From positions 1-64,000 of the forward strand of contig JADBWH010000090.1 of the NCBI GenBank assembly GCA_020404105.1: a DNA stretch of 64,000 nt. The letters are read 5' to 3'. This document shows, piece by piece, positions 19,119 to 27,194 of this stretch. The DNA is from Pseudanabaena sp. M53BS1SP1A06MG (GTDB lineage Bacteria > Cyanobacteriota > Cyanobacteriia > Pseudanabaenales > Pseudanabaenaceae). The translations under genes and the position numbers were made by a program. Numbering within the stretch: position 1 is the first letter of the stretch; each line of letters opens with the position of its first letter. The notes beneath the pieces were generated by a model, which saw only the letters and a list, made by a program, of their open reading frames with translations, was not told the origin of the DNA and did no database searches.

Positions 19119-19769
19119 ATGAATACATTACTCAAACCAGCCTCAAATCATCTAAACACATGGATTAGCGCCCCTTGGACAGAATTTGTGGAGATCTGCG
19201 ATGCGCCCGATAGTGCCAAATGCAAAAGCTACTATTACAAACAGCAAATGAGATTTGAAGATATATCCACAGGTTCCGATCACGCCAAAGTTCACATGAC
19301 CGTCATTATGAGTGTGGGGCTGTTTGCCTCAATACAAGGCATTCCACTCAATGGACATGATTGCTGTTCCTATCGCCAAAGCGGAAAAACTGAATTTCAG
19401 CCCGATGTCTCCTATTACATTGGGGACAATGCCGATGCGATCGCTTGGGGAACGCGCATCATTGATCTTGAGCAATATCCCTTACCCGATCTCGTTATCG
19501 AAATATCTGACACCACCTTCAACGATGACCTAGGTACAAAACGCCTGCAATACGAAGAACTAGGCATCAAAGAATATTGGATTGTCAATGTCCAAACTAT
19601 GAAAATCTACGCTTTTGCGATCGCCCCAGATGGAAGCAGCCATCATATTCGCCAATCCCTAGTGCTATCTGGACTCAAACTCGAAATCTTAGAACAGGCT
19701 CTCGAACGCAGTCGCCAAGCTAATCAATCCACCGTCACCGCATGGCTAATGCAGCAGTTTCAAGGGTAG
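19119..19769 (+). CDS. Uma2-family (DUF820) putative nuclease
   Basis: This PD-(D/E)XK-fold protein has the Uma2 pattern: FQPDVSYY (~92-99), LPDLVIEISDTTFNDDLGTKRLQYEELGIKEYWIVNV (~123-160). The aspartate, glutamate and lysine positions fit the nuclease core. Uma2 proteins are abundant in cyanobacteria and of unclear role; mobility or defence links are often suggested. It is the first gene in the recJ insertion and has its own leader. Two other Uma2 proteins lie at 56401 and 59777. Length 216 is slightly long for the family. Confidence 0.85.
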   Translation: MNTLLKPASNHLNTWISAPWTEFVEICDAPDSAKCKSYYYKQQMRFEDISTGSDHAKVHMTVIMSVGLFASIQGIPLNGHDCCSYRQSGKTEFQPDVSYYIGDNADAIAWGTRIIDLEQYPLPDLVIEISDTTFNDDLGTKRLQYEELGIKEYWIVNVQTMKIYAFAIAPDGSSHHIRQSLVLSGLKLEILEQALERSRQANQSTVTAWLMQQFQG

Positions 19770-19816
19770 GATGAATTAAGATACTTGAAAATCTTGAATA
19801 TATTGAGATGTAAAAT

Positions 19817-20056
19817 ATGCAGAAAATACTTGAACGAATTACATTCAACCCACAAATCATGGGAGGCAGAGCCTGTCTCCGTGGAATGAGAATTACAGTT
19901 TCCCTTGTACTCAGTCTGATCGCTAATGGATTAACACCCATGGAAATTCTTGAGGAGTACCCTGATCTTGAACTAGAAGATATAAAAGCAAGCCTTTTAT
20001 ATGCTGCATTTTTAGCTAATGAAGAAGTGCGTAGTTTTGCTGGGATGAGCGCGTGA
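19817..20056 (+). CDS. DUF433 antitoxin
   Basis: This 79-residue protein has the DUF433 pattern ERITFNPQIMGGRACLRGMRITVSLVLSLIANGLTPMEILEEYPDLELEDIKASLLYAA, a small winged-helix-like DNA-binding family. DUF433 proteins pair with DUF5615 PIN-like toxins. The downstream toxin frame starts at GTG 20053 and overlaps this stop codon, which supports a type II toxin-antitoxin unit. It lies inside the recJ insertion. Confidence 0.88.
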   Translation: MQKILERITFNPQIMGGRACLRGMRITVSLVLSLIANGLTPMEILEEYPDLELEDIKASLLYAAFLANEEVRSFAGMSA

Positions 20057-20415
20057 AGCTACTAGCAGATATGGGAGTTTCGCAAACAGTCGTCAAATCG
20101 TTGTGAGTAATAGACTATGATGCAAAACATTTGCGAGAAGAGGGTTTGCAATGTTTGTCAGATATGCTAATTATTGAAAAAGCTAAGAATGAAGCGCGAG
20201 TTATTCTTACCTTCGATCTAGATTTTGGTGACTTGATAGCCGCAAGCAAAGATGAGCTTCCAAGTGTGATTATCTTTCGATTAAAAAATACATCACCTCA
20301 GTTTGTGTTTAACAGACTCGTAAATGTTCTACAAAATTGTGCTGATGAGCTAACAATGGGCGCAGTCATAATTGTTTCTGATGAAAGCTACAGGTTGAGA
20401 AATTTACCTATTTAA
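20053..20415 (+). pseudogene. DUF5615 PIN-like toxin, interrupted by one nonsense codon
   Basis: Reading from GTG 20053 gives MKLLADMGVSQTVVKSL, then TGA at 20104-20106. The same frame continues VIDYDAKHLREEGLQCLSDMLIIEKAKNEARVILTFDLDFGDL to 20415. The joined frame has the DUF5615 pattern: the N-terminal LADMGVS with an acid, HLREEG, and the TFDLDFGDL motif. Family members usually have a charged residue at the stop position, so CGA to TGA is a simple explanation. The toxin is probably dead unless the codon is read through. The antitoxin is intact. Confidence 0.82.
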
Positions 20416-20422
20416 AAAGCAA

Positions 20423-22447
20423 ATGGAAATACATTCAGCAAATTTTAGTTTTTTGCGCGAGCATGATCCACAATTGGTAAATCTTGCTGCCCGTGCTGAA
20501 CATTATTTCCATAGCGATAGTAATACCTGTATTTTTAAACTGCGGCAATTTGCAGAGCGCCTTGCCCAACACATCGCCGACGAGACAGGGCATTATCAAG
20601 CACAAGGTGAAGCACAGGTAGAGTTGCTAAGACGACTTGAAACAGAAGGCATCATTTCTAGAGAAGTCGCTAAACTTTTCCATAGCATTCGCAAAGGAGG
20701 CAACAATGCCGCTCATACAGTCAAAGATGACAGACGCGAAGCCCTCACCCTCCTCAAAAATGCGTGTGAGTTAGGCATCTGGTTTCATAGCGAATTTGGT
20801 AATGACAGCAATTTTAGACCAAGACCATTTGTGCTACCTGCTGTACCCACCGATCCCACCACCGAACTGCAAGCCGAAATCGATAGACTGATAGAGACTG
20901 TTAATACAACAGAAGCAGACAAGATTGATGCAATTGCCGAACTGAACGACGAAATCAAGAGATTGAAAGATCTCGTTGCCAAATTAGGCAAGAAACGACC
21001 TAAAAAGAGGGTAATCAAAACAAAACAAAAGCCAGAAAAGAAAATCCCTGAGCAATCACCAATCGCCATTTCTGAAATACCTGTAGATGTCCCTGAGCAA
21101 CCACTAATTGCCGCCCCAAATATCACTCCCTCATCTGAAGGGAAAAAAGACCTCATCCCCAGATCCTCTACCAAAGGGGGAGAGGGGAGTAAGAAAAAGG
21201 AGAGCAAAAGAAAGGGATGGCATCATGGGGTGATAGGTATTGTCGCTTCGCGGTTGGTGGAACGTTATGGTGCGCCTGTATTTATTGGCAGTTATGAAGA
21301 CGCTAATGATCCCGCAAATGATGGCGAAACAGCAGAGCCTTCTATCCGCTTCTCAGTGCGGGGCATTCCTGAATTTCATGTTTTTCAGGCGATCGAATAT
21401 GAACCGATAAAGACTATTCGCTCTAAAGGTGGCGGACATAAAGCGGCGGGAGGTTTTACTATGCCTGCGGCAAATTTGGAGAAACTGCGGCAAGGGCTGC
21501 GGGAATTTGCTGATCGTGAGAATATTCTGCCTAGCCACATTAGCCCCCTAATTAATATTGATGTGCGTATTGACCTCAGTGATGTCTCCATGACCCTGCT
21601 GCAAGAATGCGATCGCCTTCAGCCTTGTGGGATTGGCAATCCCGATCCTGTGTTCTATAGCGAGAATGTGCAGGTGCTGGCTCAACAAACTCGCGGAAAG
21701 GATAAAGTCAAGCATCTATCCCTAGAACTGGATACAGGTAATGGCAAGATTAAAGCGATCGCATGGCGATGGGGAGAATATTGTCCAATTCCAGATCGTG
21801 TGGATATTGCTTACAAACTACGGGCGAATCAGTGGCAAGATACAACTTCCGTAGAATTGGAAATCGTTGGCATTCGTGAGGCAAGTAGTATGATAGAAGT
21901 CTCTCCAAATTCACCGCAGCAAATTAAATTGCAATACAAAACTGCGCCTGCAATTACTAAATTGCCCCAGTGGCAAAAGCTGAATGAAGCACCGCGACCA
22001 TTACCCAGACCATTATTACTCTATGGTTACGATCGCCCCGCCGATAAGTTTCAAGGTGATGTTGATTATGATCGACCTATTCGCGATCGCGACTATCAAG
22101 CAGTTGTACTATGGACTTTGCCGCCATCCTTTACGCATTTGCAATGGCTAATTGCGATCGCCAAGCCAAATTACATTTATCTCGGTTCTCATATCCCATC
22201 TATACCTTCGATTGAAGAATTTCGCGCTAAAATCCAATCCCTTGACATCGCGAATCTGCATACTCTCAATCTCTTAGATTTAGCACAGCAATGGTGGATT
22301 TCTCCGAGTGCGATCGTTGCTGCATTGCGAGAACTAGGCTATAGCTGCGATTTCCCAGACACGCTATCTCTTGAAGGCGAATTGTTGAGAATGCAAAAGT
22401 GGTATGGGATTTCCATAGGAAAGCTTGCGGCAATTCTTGCGGCATAA
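20423..22447 (+). CDS. Chimera: HsdR-like N-terminal domain fused to RecJ C-terminal half
   Basis: The single open frame is 674 residues. Residues ~1-185 match the N-terminus (DUF4145-type) of type I restriction subunit HsdR: FLREHDPQLVNLAARAEHYF, TCIFKLRQFAERLAQ, EVAKLFHSIRKGGNNAAH. Residues ~190-264 are a Lys/Pro-rich linker. From W266 the RecJ C-terminal half begins: WHHGVIGIVASRLVERYGAPVFIG, then the DHHA1 motif SKGGGHKAAGGF and the OB-like CDRLQPCGIGNPDPVF. No helicase or nuclease part of HsdR is present. The RecJ part keeps its frame to a natural end. Whether the chimera is made, or works with the N-terminal half, is unknown. Confidence 0.85.
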   Translation: MEIHSANFSFLREHDPQLVNLAARAEHYFHSDSNTCIFKLRQFAERLAQHIADETGHYQAQGEAQVELLRRLETEGIISREVAKLFHSIRKGGNNAAHTVKDDRREALTLLKNACELGIWFHSEFGNDSNFRPRPFVLPAVPTDPTTELQAEIDRLIETVNTTEADKIDAIAELNDEIKRLKDLVAKLGKKRPKKRVIKTKQKPEKKIPEQSPIAISEIPVDVPEQPLIAAPNITPSSEGKKDLIPRSSTKGGEGSKKKESKRKGWHHGVIGIVASRLVERYGAPVFIGSYEDANDPANDGETAEPSIRFSVRGIPEFHVFQAIEYEPIKTIRSKGGGHKAAGGFTMPAANLEKLRQGLREFADRENILPSHISPLINIDVRIDLSDVSMTLLQECDRLQPCGIGNPDPVFYSENVQVLAQQTRGKDKVKHLSLELDTGNGKIKAIAWRWGEYCPIPDRVDIAYKLRANQWQDTTSVELEIVGIREASSMIEVSPNSPQQIKLQYKTAPAITKLPQWQKLNEAPRPLPRPLLLYGYDRPADKFQGDVDYDRPIRDRDYQAVVLWTLPPSFTHLQWLIAIAKPNYIYLGSHIPSIPSIEEFRAKIQSLDIANLHTLNLLDLAQQWWISPSAIVAALRELGYSCDFPDTLSLEGELLRMQKWYGISIGKLAAILAA

Positions 22448-22455
22448 ACTAAATG

Positions 22456-22948
22456 CTACAAGCCATTACCGATCGCAAAAAACGCTGACCAGTAACTCGG
22501 ATGATTAAACCTGTCTGATTTAATCAAAGTGACTTGTGCTCTATGCAAAGCCTCAATCGGTGTGACATCACCTTTTTGCAATTCCCGATAAAAATCTGCC
22601 ATCAAAGCTTGAGTCCCATCATCACTGACAGCCCAGAGCGAAGCGATCGCTTGTTTTGCCCCTGCCTTCTGAACTTGATAGCCAAAGCCTAAAATTTCCA
22701 CACCAGAGCCAAGAGTACCTAAACCAGTTTGACAAGCACTGAGTACGATTAAATTCACATTAGGGATTTGCCAATCAGTCAGTTAATTCAAACGGAGCTT
22801 GTCACCATTGCCAAAGATGATGAAGGAGTTATCGGGCGTACCTGTATTAAATTCGGCATGGGCGGCAAATAAATTCTCTAATCGTCGCAGGTAAGGCAGT
22901 TTGTCCAAATTTGTGCTCTCCCTCTTTACCGCCAAAAGCCCCAGCGAG
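22456..22948 (-). pseudogene. CHAT-domain protein remnant
   Basis: On the minus strand the frame reads LPYLRRLENLFAAHAEFNTGTPDNSFIIFGNGDKLRLN, then a TAA at about 22783, then LTDWQIPNVNLIVLSACQTGLG to FYRELQKGD and HPSYWSAFFAIGNG at 22456. This is the C-terminal part of a CHAT caspase-like protease: the histidine region (AAHAEFN) and the catalytic cysteine (SACQTG) are both visible. A GAA to TAA change would explain the stop. The upstream end abuts a palindromic repeat at 22949-22997, and the N-terminal TPR part is missing. It is a decayed fragment. Confidence 0.8.
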
Positions 22949-22997
22949 GATATAGCAGTTTTCATTTTGCCGTAGGCAAAATGAAAACTGCTATATC
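22949..22997. repeat. REP-like palindrome, copy A
   Basis: Perfect 23-base arms, with the core TTTTCATTTTGCC, surround a short centre. A close relative is at 46619-46651 (TTTTCATTTTACC arms). It marks the truncated 5' side of the CHAT remnant and overlaps the last codons of the nucleotidyltransferase-like gene. Confidence 0.7.
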
Positions 22998-23842
22998 TTA
23001 ACCTGTGCGATCGCCAAATCGAGATCATCTAGAACTTCCAAATAACCTGCCCATTGGCGCAAATAATCCAAATCCAATAACTCCATTTGTACCTTTAGAA
23101 TCCCCAAAACATCGCGCCATTGCTTTTCAGAAACACTTTGTGTTCTCCAGACCAGCTTATTCAGAATGACATCCTCAGGTGAGGCATAATATAAAATTCT
23201 ACCCTCCATCACCTCGATCGCCTGTTTGCGTTGAAACTGGATCAAATCAAAAGGTTGGTTCCCTGCAATTATCAAATCTGCACGAGATATAGATTCCATA
23301 TGGATTATTTGCAAAATCTTCGATTGACCAGATCTTACATCTTCCATTCCCGCAATATGAAAACCAGCCTGCTCTAAAGCGATCGCTAAAGCTTCAATTT
23401 TTGATAAAGAGATTGCTAAGACTAGATCAATATCTCTAGTCGTGCGCGGCTCACCATAAACGACCGCAGAAGCACCACCAGTAATGTAATAATCCACTTG
23501 CAAAGCAATCAAGAGGTCATGTAACTGTAAAGCTATTTCTAGCGGATCTTGTATCCACATAGTTTCTGAACTTGGGAGAATGAAGTTGGGAAAGAAATCA
23601 TTTTGGAGCCAAGCCTGTAAAACTTTTTGCCTAAATTCCATACTTGGCAAAGATCGAAATCTAAATTTCAATCCTCTCAAAGATGATTTCCTTGCACTCT
23701 TAGTCAACATCGCCGCCATCTGTAACCGTTCAAGATTAGAAAGCTGACGCAATTGCTGGAACTCAAATAGATCCATTTCCACAGTCGTATCAATTGCCTG
23801 TGGACGGTATGTCGATATCGTGAATTTGTCTAATATTGGCAT
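22991..23842 (-). CDS. Nucleotidyltransferase-fold protein (minimal NTase / AbiEii-like)
   Basis: A central motif, YYITGGASAVVYGEPRTTRDIDLVL (~residues 117-141), is the NTase pattern G(G/S) followed by D-x-D (here DID). Further on SRADLIIAG and SPEDVILNKLVWR match the nucleotidyltransferase-like DUF6036/AbiEii relatives. The N-terminal ~95 residues are unrelated and predicted helical, with no named domain. Such proteins may be antitoxin- or toxin-like NTases, but the partner is not visible. The last codons overlap a palindromic repeat. Confidence 0.7.
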   Translation of the reverse strand: MPILDKFTISTYRPQAIDTTVEMDLFEFQQLRQLSNLERLQMAAMLTKSARKSSLRGLKFRFRSLPSMEFRQKVLQAWLQNDFFPNFILPSSETMWIQDPLEIALQLHDLLIALQVDYYITGGASAVVYGEPRTTRDIDLVLAISLSKIEALAIALEQAGFHIAGMEDVRSGQSKILQIIHMESISRADLIIAGNQPFDLIQFQRKQAIEVMEGRILYYASPEDVILNKLVWRTQSVSEKQWRDVLGILKVQMELLDLDYLRQWAGYLEVLDDLDLAIAQVKI

Positions 23843-23870
23843 GTTATTAATTCATACCGATTTTATGTAG

Positions 23871-25682
23871 TTAAAATTGGGGTTTTACGGGAGGTGGGGT
23901 AATGAAAACTGCGATCGCGTTGTGGACAGGGGCTATTTCCGTAATCGAGCGATTGAGGACATTACCGCCCAGAAATAGAGTCGAAGAACTACCTCCATCG
24001 AGATTCAATGCATCAACTGCACCAATCTTTTTGAGAACTTCCGCAGTTTGCAAAAGATTGGGAGCAACTCCTTCAGGAGCGGCTTGCACTGTAGCGAGGA
24101 GTAGTTTCCCTTTCTCTTTGGTAGTAGCGATCGCACTGCGATCAGCAGATTGGGTATCAAAACCTGCTTGGAAATTTTCTAATTTACCATCTAGGGATAT
24201 ATTGCCATTCTTCAGTAACAGGGGACCTGCACCAACCAAGTTAGGGAAGTTGGAAAACTTCTCTGGAATATAGCCTTGACGACCGCGCACAGTCATCCCC
24301 ACAGGTAATTGTTTTGCTGCTTCAGGAGCTTGTCTTGCCACTAAAACATAACCATCACTAGGAATGGCAACCTGTCCCACACCGACTGCACCACCTTGGT
24401 ACTGAGCAACTACGCGATCGCCACGGACAACAATCAGCAATTCATTTTCCGTTAATGGTGTATAGCCACTGCCCCAGTGGGGAGTATAACGAGCGATTCC
24501 GCGTTGGACATAGCCACTATTGAGATTGGTGAGCGTGATTTTAGTTTGGTTGGCAGTAGTAATTTCTTCAGTAAAATTGAGGCGATCGATCAGGGTGTCT
24601 CCCTTCTCATTCCATGCGATCGCGCCTCTAACTAGAGCCGTTCCTGCAATCCATCGATTACCTTCACGGATTGCACCAACAGGCAATTGACGAATCCGAT
24701 TAAAGAAACCGCCATTAATTGCCCCTAATGCTTGCGCCTTTTCCACCATTTGCGGAACTGGTAATAGACCGAGAATGCCATTAGGTGATCCATCAGGATT
24801 GCTCCAAATTGGACGCAATTTTAACCTTGGTTGCTTGAGATCAACTTCCAAAGCTGTAACCGAGAACTTAATTGTTTTAGGATCTTTATTTGTTTTCGGT
24901 TTATTGGGAATTTCGACAATTTTTTCAATCCTTCGTAATCCCTCCGCCCATTGCACTGTTAGACTTGGTGGCACATAATCACGGCGCAGATCAATTACCA
25001 TACGAGGTGTAGGATTGCTCAAAAGCTCGATCGCAGGTTGAATTGATTCTTTAGTTTCAACCTGAATTTGCGTCAATTTGCCCTGCGGTTGTACCGTTAC
25101 CGATTTCACCAGATTGCCTGCGATAGTATTTGTGCCAATCGGTTGATCGGCAGCTATCTCGGCTGACACCAAGACATTAATCACATTACCCTGATGGCTA
25201 ATTCGCCAAGGAGTGCGACGATTGAGATCAATTACAAGGCGATCGCCCCAAGCCTGCTTACTGCGACGTAATGACTGTATTTTCGTGTCAGGAGTGTAGA
25301 TATTAAGGGAATTGCCAATAATTTCTGTCCGCCATTGCTCGGCAAAGGGAGTGAGTTCGAGATAGCGAGATCTCCCTGTTTTGTCAAAAGCTACTCGCGA
25401 AAAGGTAGGACTAGAAAACCAGCGCACCCTTTGGCGATCAGCTTTTTCAGAATCCATCATCTGCACACCTAAGCCACCCGTCAGCCAATCTTCCTGCACA
25501 TACAGATTTTGCTGTCCCTGTTCCACTCTCCTAATCCAACGTCCTGACCAAGGTTGTCCATTGAGTTGGATTACATTGCCGCTCTCAGGTACTGGTGCGG
25601 AAGGAGCGCTATCCGCAATGAGAAATTGACTAAAACTGACAGCAACAAAAGAGATTAGCGTTTTACGGTATGTCATTTTCAT
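23871..25682 (-). CDS. Secreted AMIN-type / phosphodiester glycosidase (NAGPA) family protein
   Basis: A signal peptide (residues 1-~28, SFVAVSFSQFLIADSAPSA) is followed by a beta-rich N-terminal part containing WGDRLVIDLNRRTPWRI and PTPRMVIDLR, typical of AMIN-like repeats. The C-terminal ~330 residues match the phosphodiester glycosidase (DUF2233/NAGPA) family, with GAINGGFFNR, the GRDN-like region, and the closing DALNLDGGSSSTLFLGG and NAIAVFI. This architecture is common in cyanobacteria, where AMIN domains target envelope glycans. Its substrate is unknown. It stands alone on this strand. Confidence 0.82.
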   Translation of the reverse strand: MKMTYRKTLISFVAVSFSQFLIADSAPSAPVPESGNVIQLNGQPWSGRWIRRVEQGQQNLYVQEDWLTGGLGVQMMDSEKADRQRVRWFSSPTFSRVAFDKTGRSRYLELTPFAEQWRTEIIGNSLNIYTPDTKIQSLRRSKQAWGDRLVIDLNRRTPWRISHQGNVINVLVSAEIAADQPIGTNTIAGNLVKSVTVQPQGKLTQIQVETKESIQPAIELLSNPTPRMVIDLRRDYVPPSLTVQWAEGLRRIEKIVEIPNKPKTNKDPKTIKFSVTALEVDLKQPRLKLRPIWSNPDGSPNGILGLLPVPQMVEKAQALGAINGGFFNRIRQLPVGAIREGNRWIAGTALVRGAIAWNEKGDTLIDRLNFTEEITTANQTKITLTNLNSGYVQRGIARYTPHWGSGYTPLTENELLIVVRGDRVVAQYQGGAVGVGQVAIPSDGYVLVARQAPEAAKQLPVGMTVRGRQGYIPEKFSNFPNLVGAGPLLLKNGNISLDGKLENFQAGFDTQSADRSAIATTKEKGKLLLATVQAAPEGVAPNLLQTAEVLKKIGAVDALNLDGGSSSTLFLGGNVLNRSITEIAPVHNAIAVFITPPPVKPQF

Positions 25683-25742
25683 GATGCTAACTAAGAGTAG
25701 TTTTAATCTATTAAAAACTGTATTTTTAGTAGATTTCGATGT

Positions 25743-26795
25743 TTATGGAGCAGGATTAAAATAGCGGGCGTGAACTTGGTCGATTTCTGCCAAAATATCG
25801 GAGTTTAGCTGTACTTTAGCACTATCAATATTTTCCTTGAGTTGTTCCATCGTGGTTGCGCCAATAATTGTACTGGTGACAAACCAACGACTTCGCACAA
25901 ATGCTAGCGCCAATTGGGTTGGGGATAAATCATATTTTTGAGCGATCGCTGCATATTCCGCAGTCGCCGCCTCCACATTTACTTTTTTATAACGCTGTCC
26001 AAAATGGGGGAATAGGGTAATGCGGGTATTACTAGGCGAACCTTGGATATATTTGCCTGAAAGATGCCCAAAGCCCAAGGGACTATAGGCTAGTAGCCCC
26101 ACTTGCTCACGAAAGCAAGCTTCGCTCAACCCCATTTCAAAGGTGCGATTGATTAGGTTATAGGCATTCTGAATCGAAACAATTTTCGGTAGATCTAATT
26201 GCTTAGCAGTATGGCTAAATTCGCAAAGTCCCCAAGGGGTTTCATTGCTGACTCCTAAATGACGAATTTTTCCTGCTTGAATTAGTTCTGCAAAGGTGGT
26301 TAATTGGTCAGAGATCACCACCATTTCCCGTTCATTTTGAGGTTCAAATATGACCTGCCCAAACATCGGTACATTGCGATCAGGCCAATGAATTTGATAA
26401 AGATCAATATAGTCAGTCTGCAATCTCTTGAGGCTATCATCGACTGCTTGCAAAATATTTTTACGACTAAGCGCCGCGATCGAGTCATCGCGCATCCAAC
26501 TGTAGTTACGGCCCGTGCCAATAATTTTAGTGGCAATAATTAATTTATCTCTTTGTTGCTTAATGTGTGGTTGGGCTAGCCATTCGCCAATATATTGCTC
26601 AGTTCTACCCTGTGTGGCAGCATTTGGCGGTACTGGATACATTTCCGCAGTATCAATAAAATTAATCCCCTGAGCGATCGCATAGTCTAGTTGCTCATGG
26701 GCTTCAGCGATCGTATTTTGCTGCCCATAGGTCATTGTCCCTAGACATATTTCTGATACCAACAGTTTACTTGTACCAAGTTTCTTGTATTTCAT
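25743..26795 (-). CDS. Aldo/keto reductase (Tas-like)
   Basis: The AKR (beta/alpha)8 barrel is evident: the N-terminus KYKKLGTSKLLVSEICLGTMTYG, catalytic FIDTAEMYP (Asp, Tyr), DYIDLYQIHWPDR with the catalytic histidine, GVSNETPWG, and the NADPH site LAFVRSRWFVTSTIIGATTMEQLKEN. Length 350 matches the Tas subgroup, whose physiological substrate is uncertain. No linked operon partner is seen. Confidence 0.92.
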   Translation of the reverse strand: MKYKKLGTSKLLVSEICLGTMTYGQQNTIAEAHEQLDYAIAQGINFIDTAEMYPVPPNAATQGRTEQYIGEWLAQPHIKQQRDKLIIATKIIGTGRNYSWMRDDSIAALSRKNILQAVDDSLKRLQTDYIDLYQIHWPDRNVPMFGQVIFEPQNEREMVVISDQLTTFAELIQAGKIRHLGVSNETPWGLCEFSHTAKQLDLPKIVSIQNAYNLINRTFEMGLSEACFREQVGLLAYSPLGFGHLSGKYIQGSPSNTRITLFPHFGQRYKKVNVEAATAEYAAIAQKYDLSPTQLALAFVRSRWFVTSTIIGATTMEQLKENIDSAKVQLNSDILAEIDQVHARYFNPAP

Positions 26796-27194
26796 GTTTA
26801 AAGTACATATATTGCAAACACAACAATACTATGGAAGTCTATCTTCAGATTAGCCAATAGCTTTATACAATATCAGATATACAAGCATTAGAAAGCTAGG
26901 TATGTAGCTCTGATTTTGGGTTATTTATGCTGGAGCTACTTATTCATTAGTGATTTACTTTTTTAGATATGAATTGATTTTAGCTCATTGAATAGTTTTT
27001 TCTCGTGCTCGGCAACGAAGTTGATGTAGGCTTTAGTTGGCTTTTGAGTAATCGCGCAATCTTTTCTTGTTACCAAAAATGAAACTGGTTAACCATGCCT
27101 TGCTAATGCTGGGAAAATCAAGATCAGGAAAAATTAACAGATTACCAACGGTCTAAATTCCAAGGACGCAGTAGGTACTGAGGAGCGCATTGTC
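26796..27194. other. Divergent intergenic region
   Basis: This 400-base AT-rich stretch separates the divergent AKR and VIT-VWA genes. I see no open frame, hairpin or clear operator. It presumably holds both promoters. Confidence 0.4.

Larger units (their letters stand above)
19008..21217. mobile_element. 2.2-kb accessory cassette inserted in recJ
   Basis: RecJ homology stops near GGGA at 19004-19007 and resumes just after GGGA at 21214-21217. The two halves join as DRE/GWHHGVIG if the insert is removed. The insert carries a Uma2 nuclease, a DUF433 antitoxin with a broken DUF5615 toxin, and an HsdR-like N-terminal piece. No transposase or integrase is inside. Near both ends there is a similar 17-base purine-rich motif (19031-19047 and 21168-21184, two mismatches), which may be repeat debris. 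Confidence 0.7.

Noticed and set aside
20785-21207. 140-codon minus-strand frame within the HsdR-RecJ chimera
   Set aside because: It overlaps a strongly family-like plus-strand frame and is Ser/Gly-rich without motifs.
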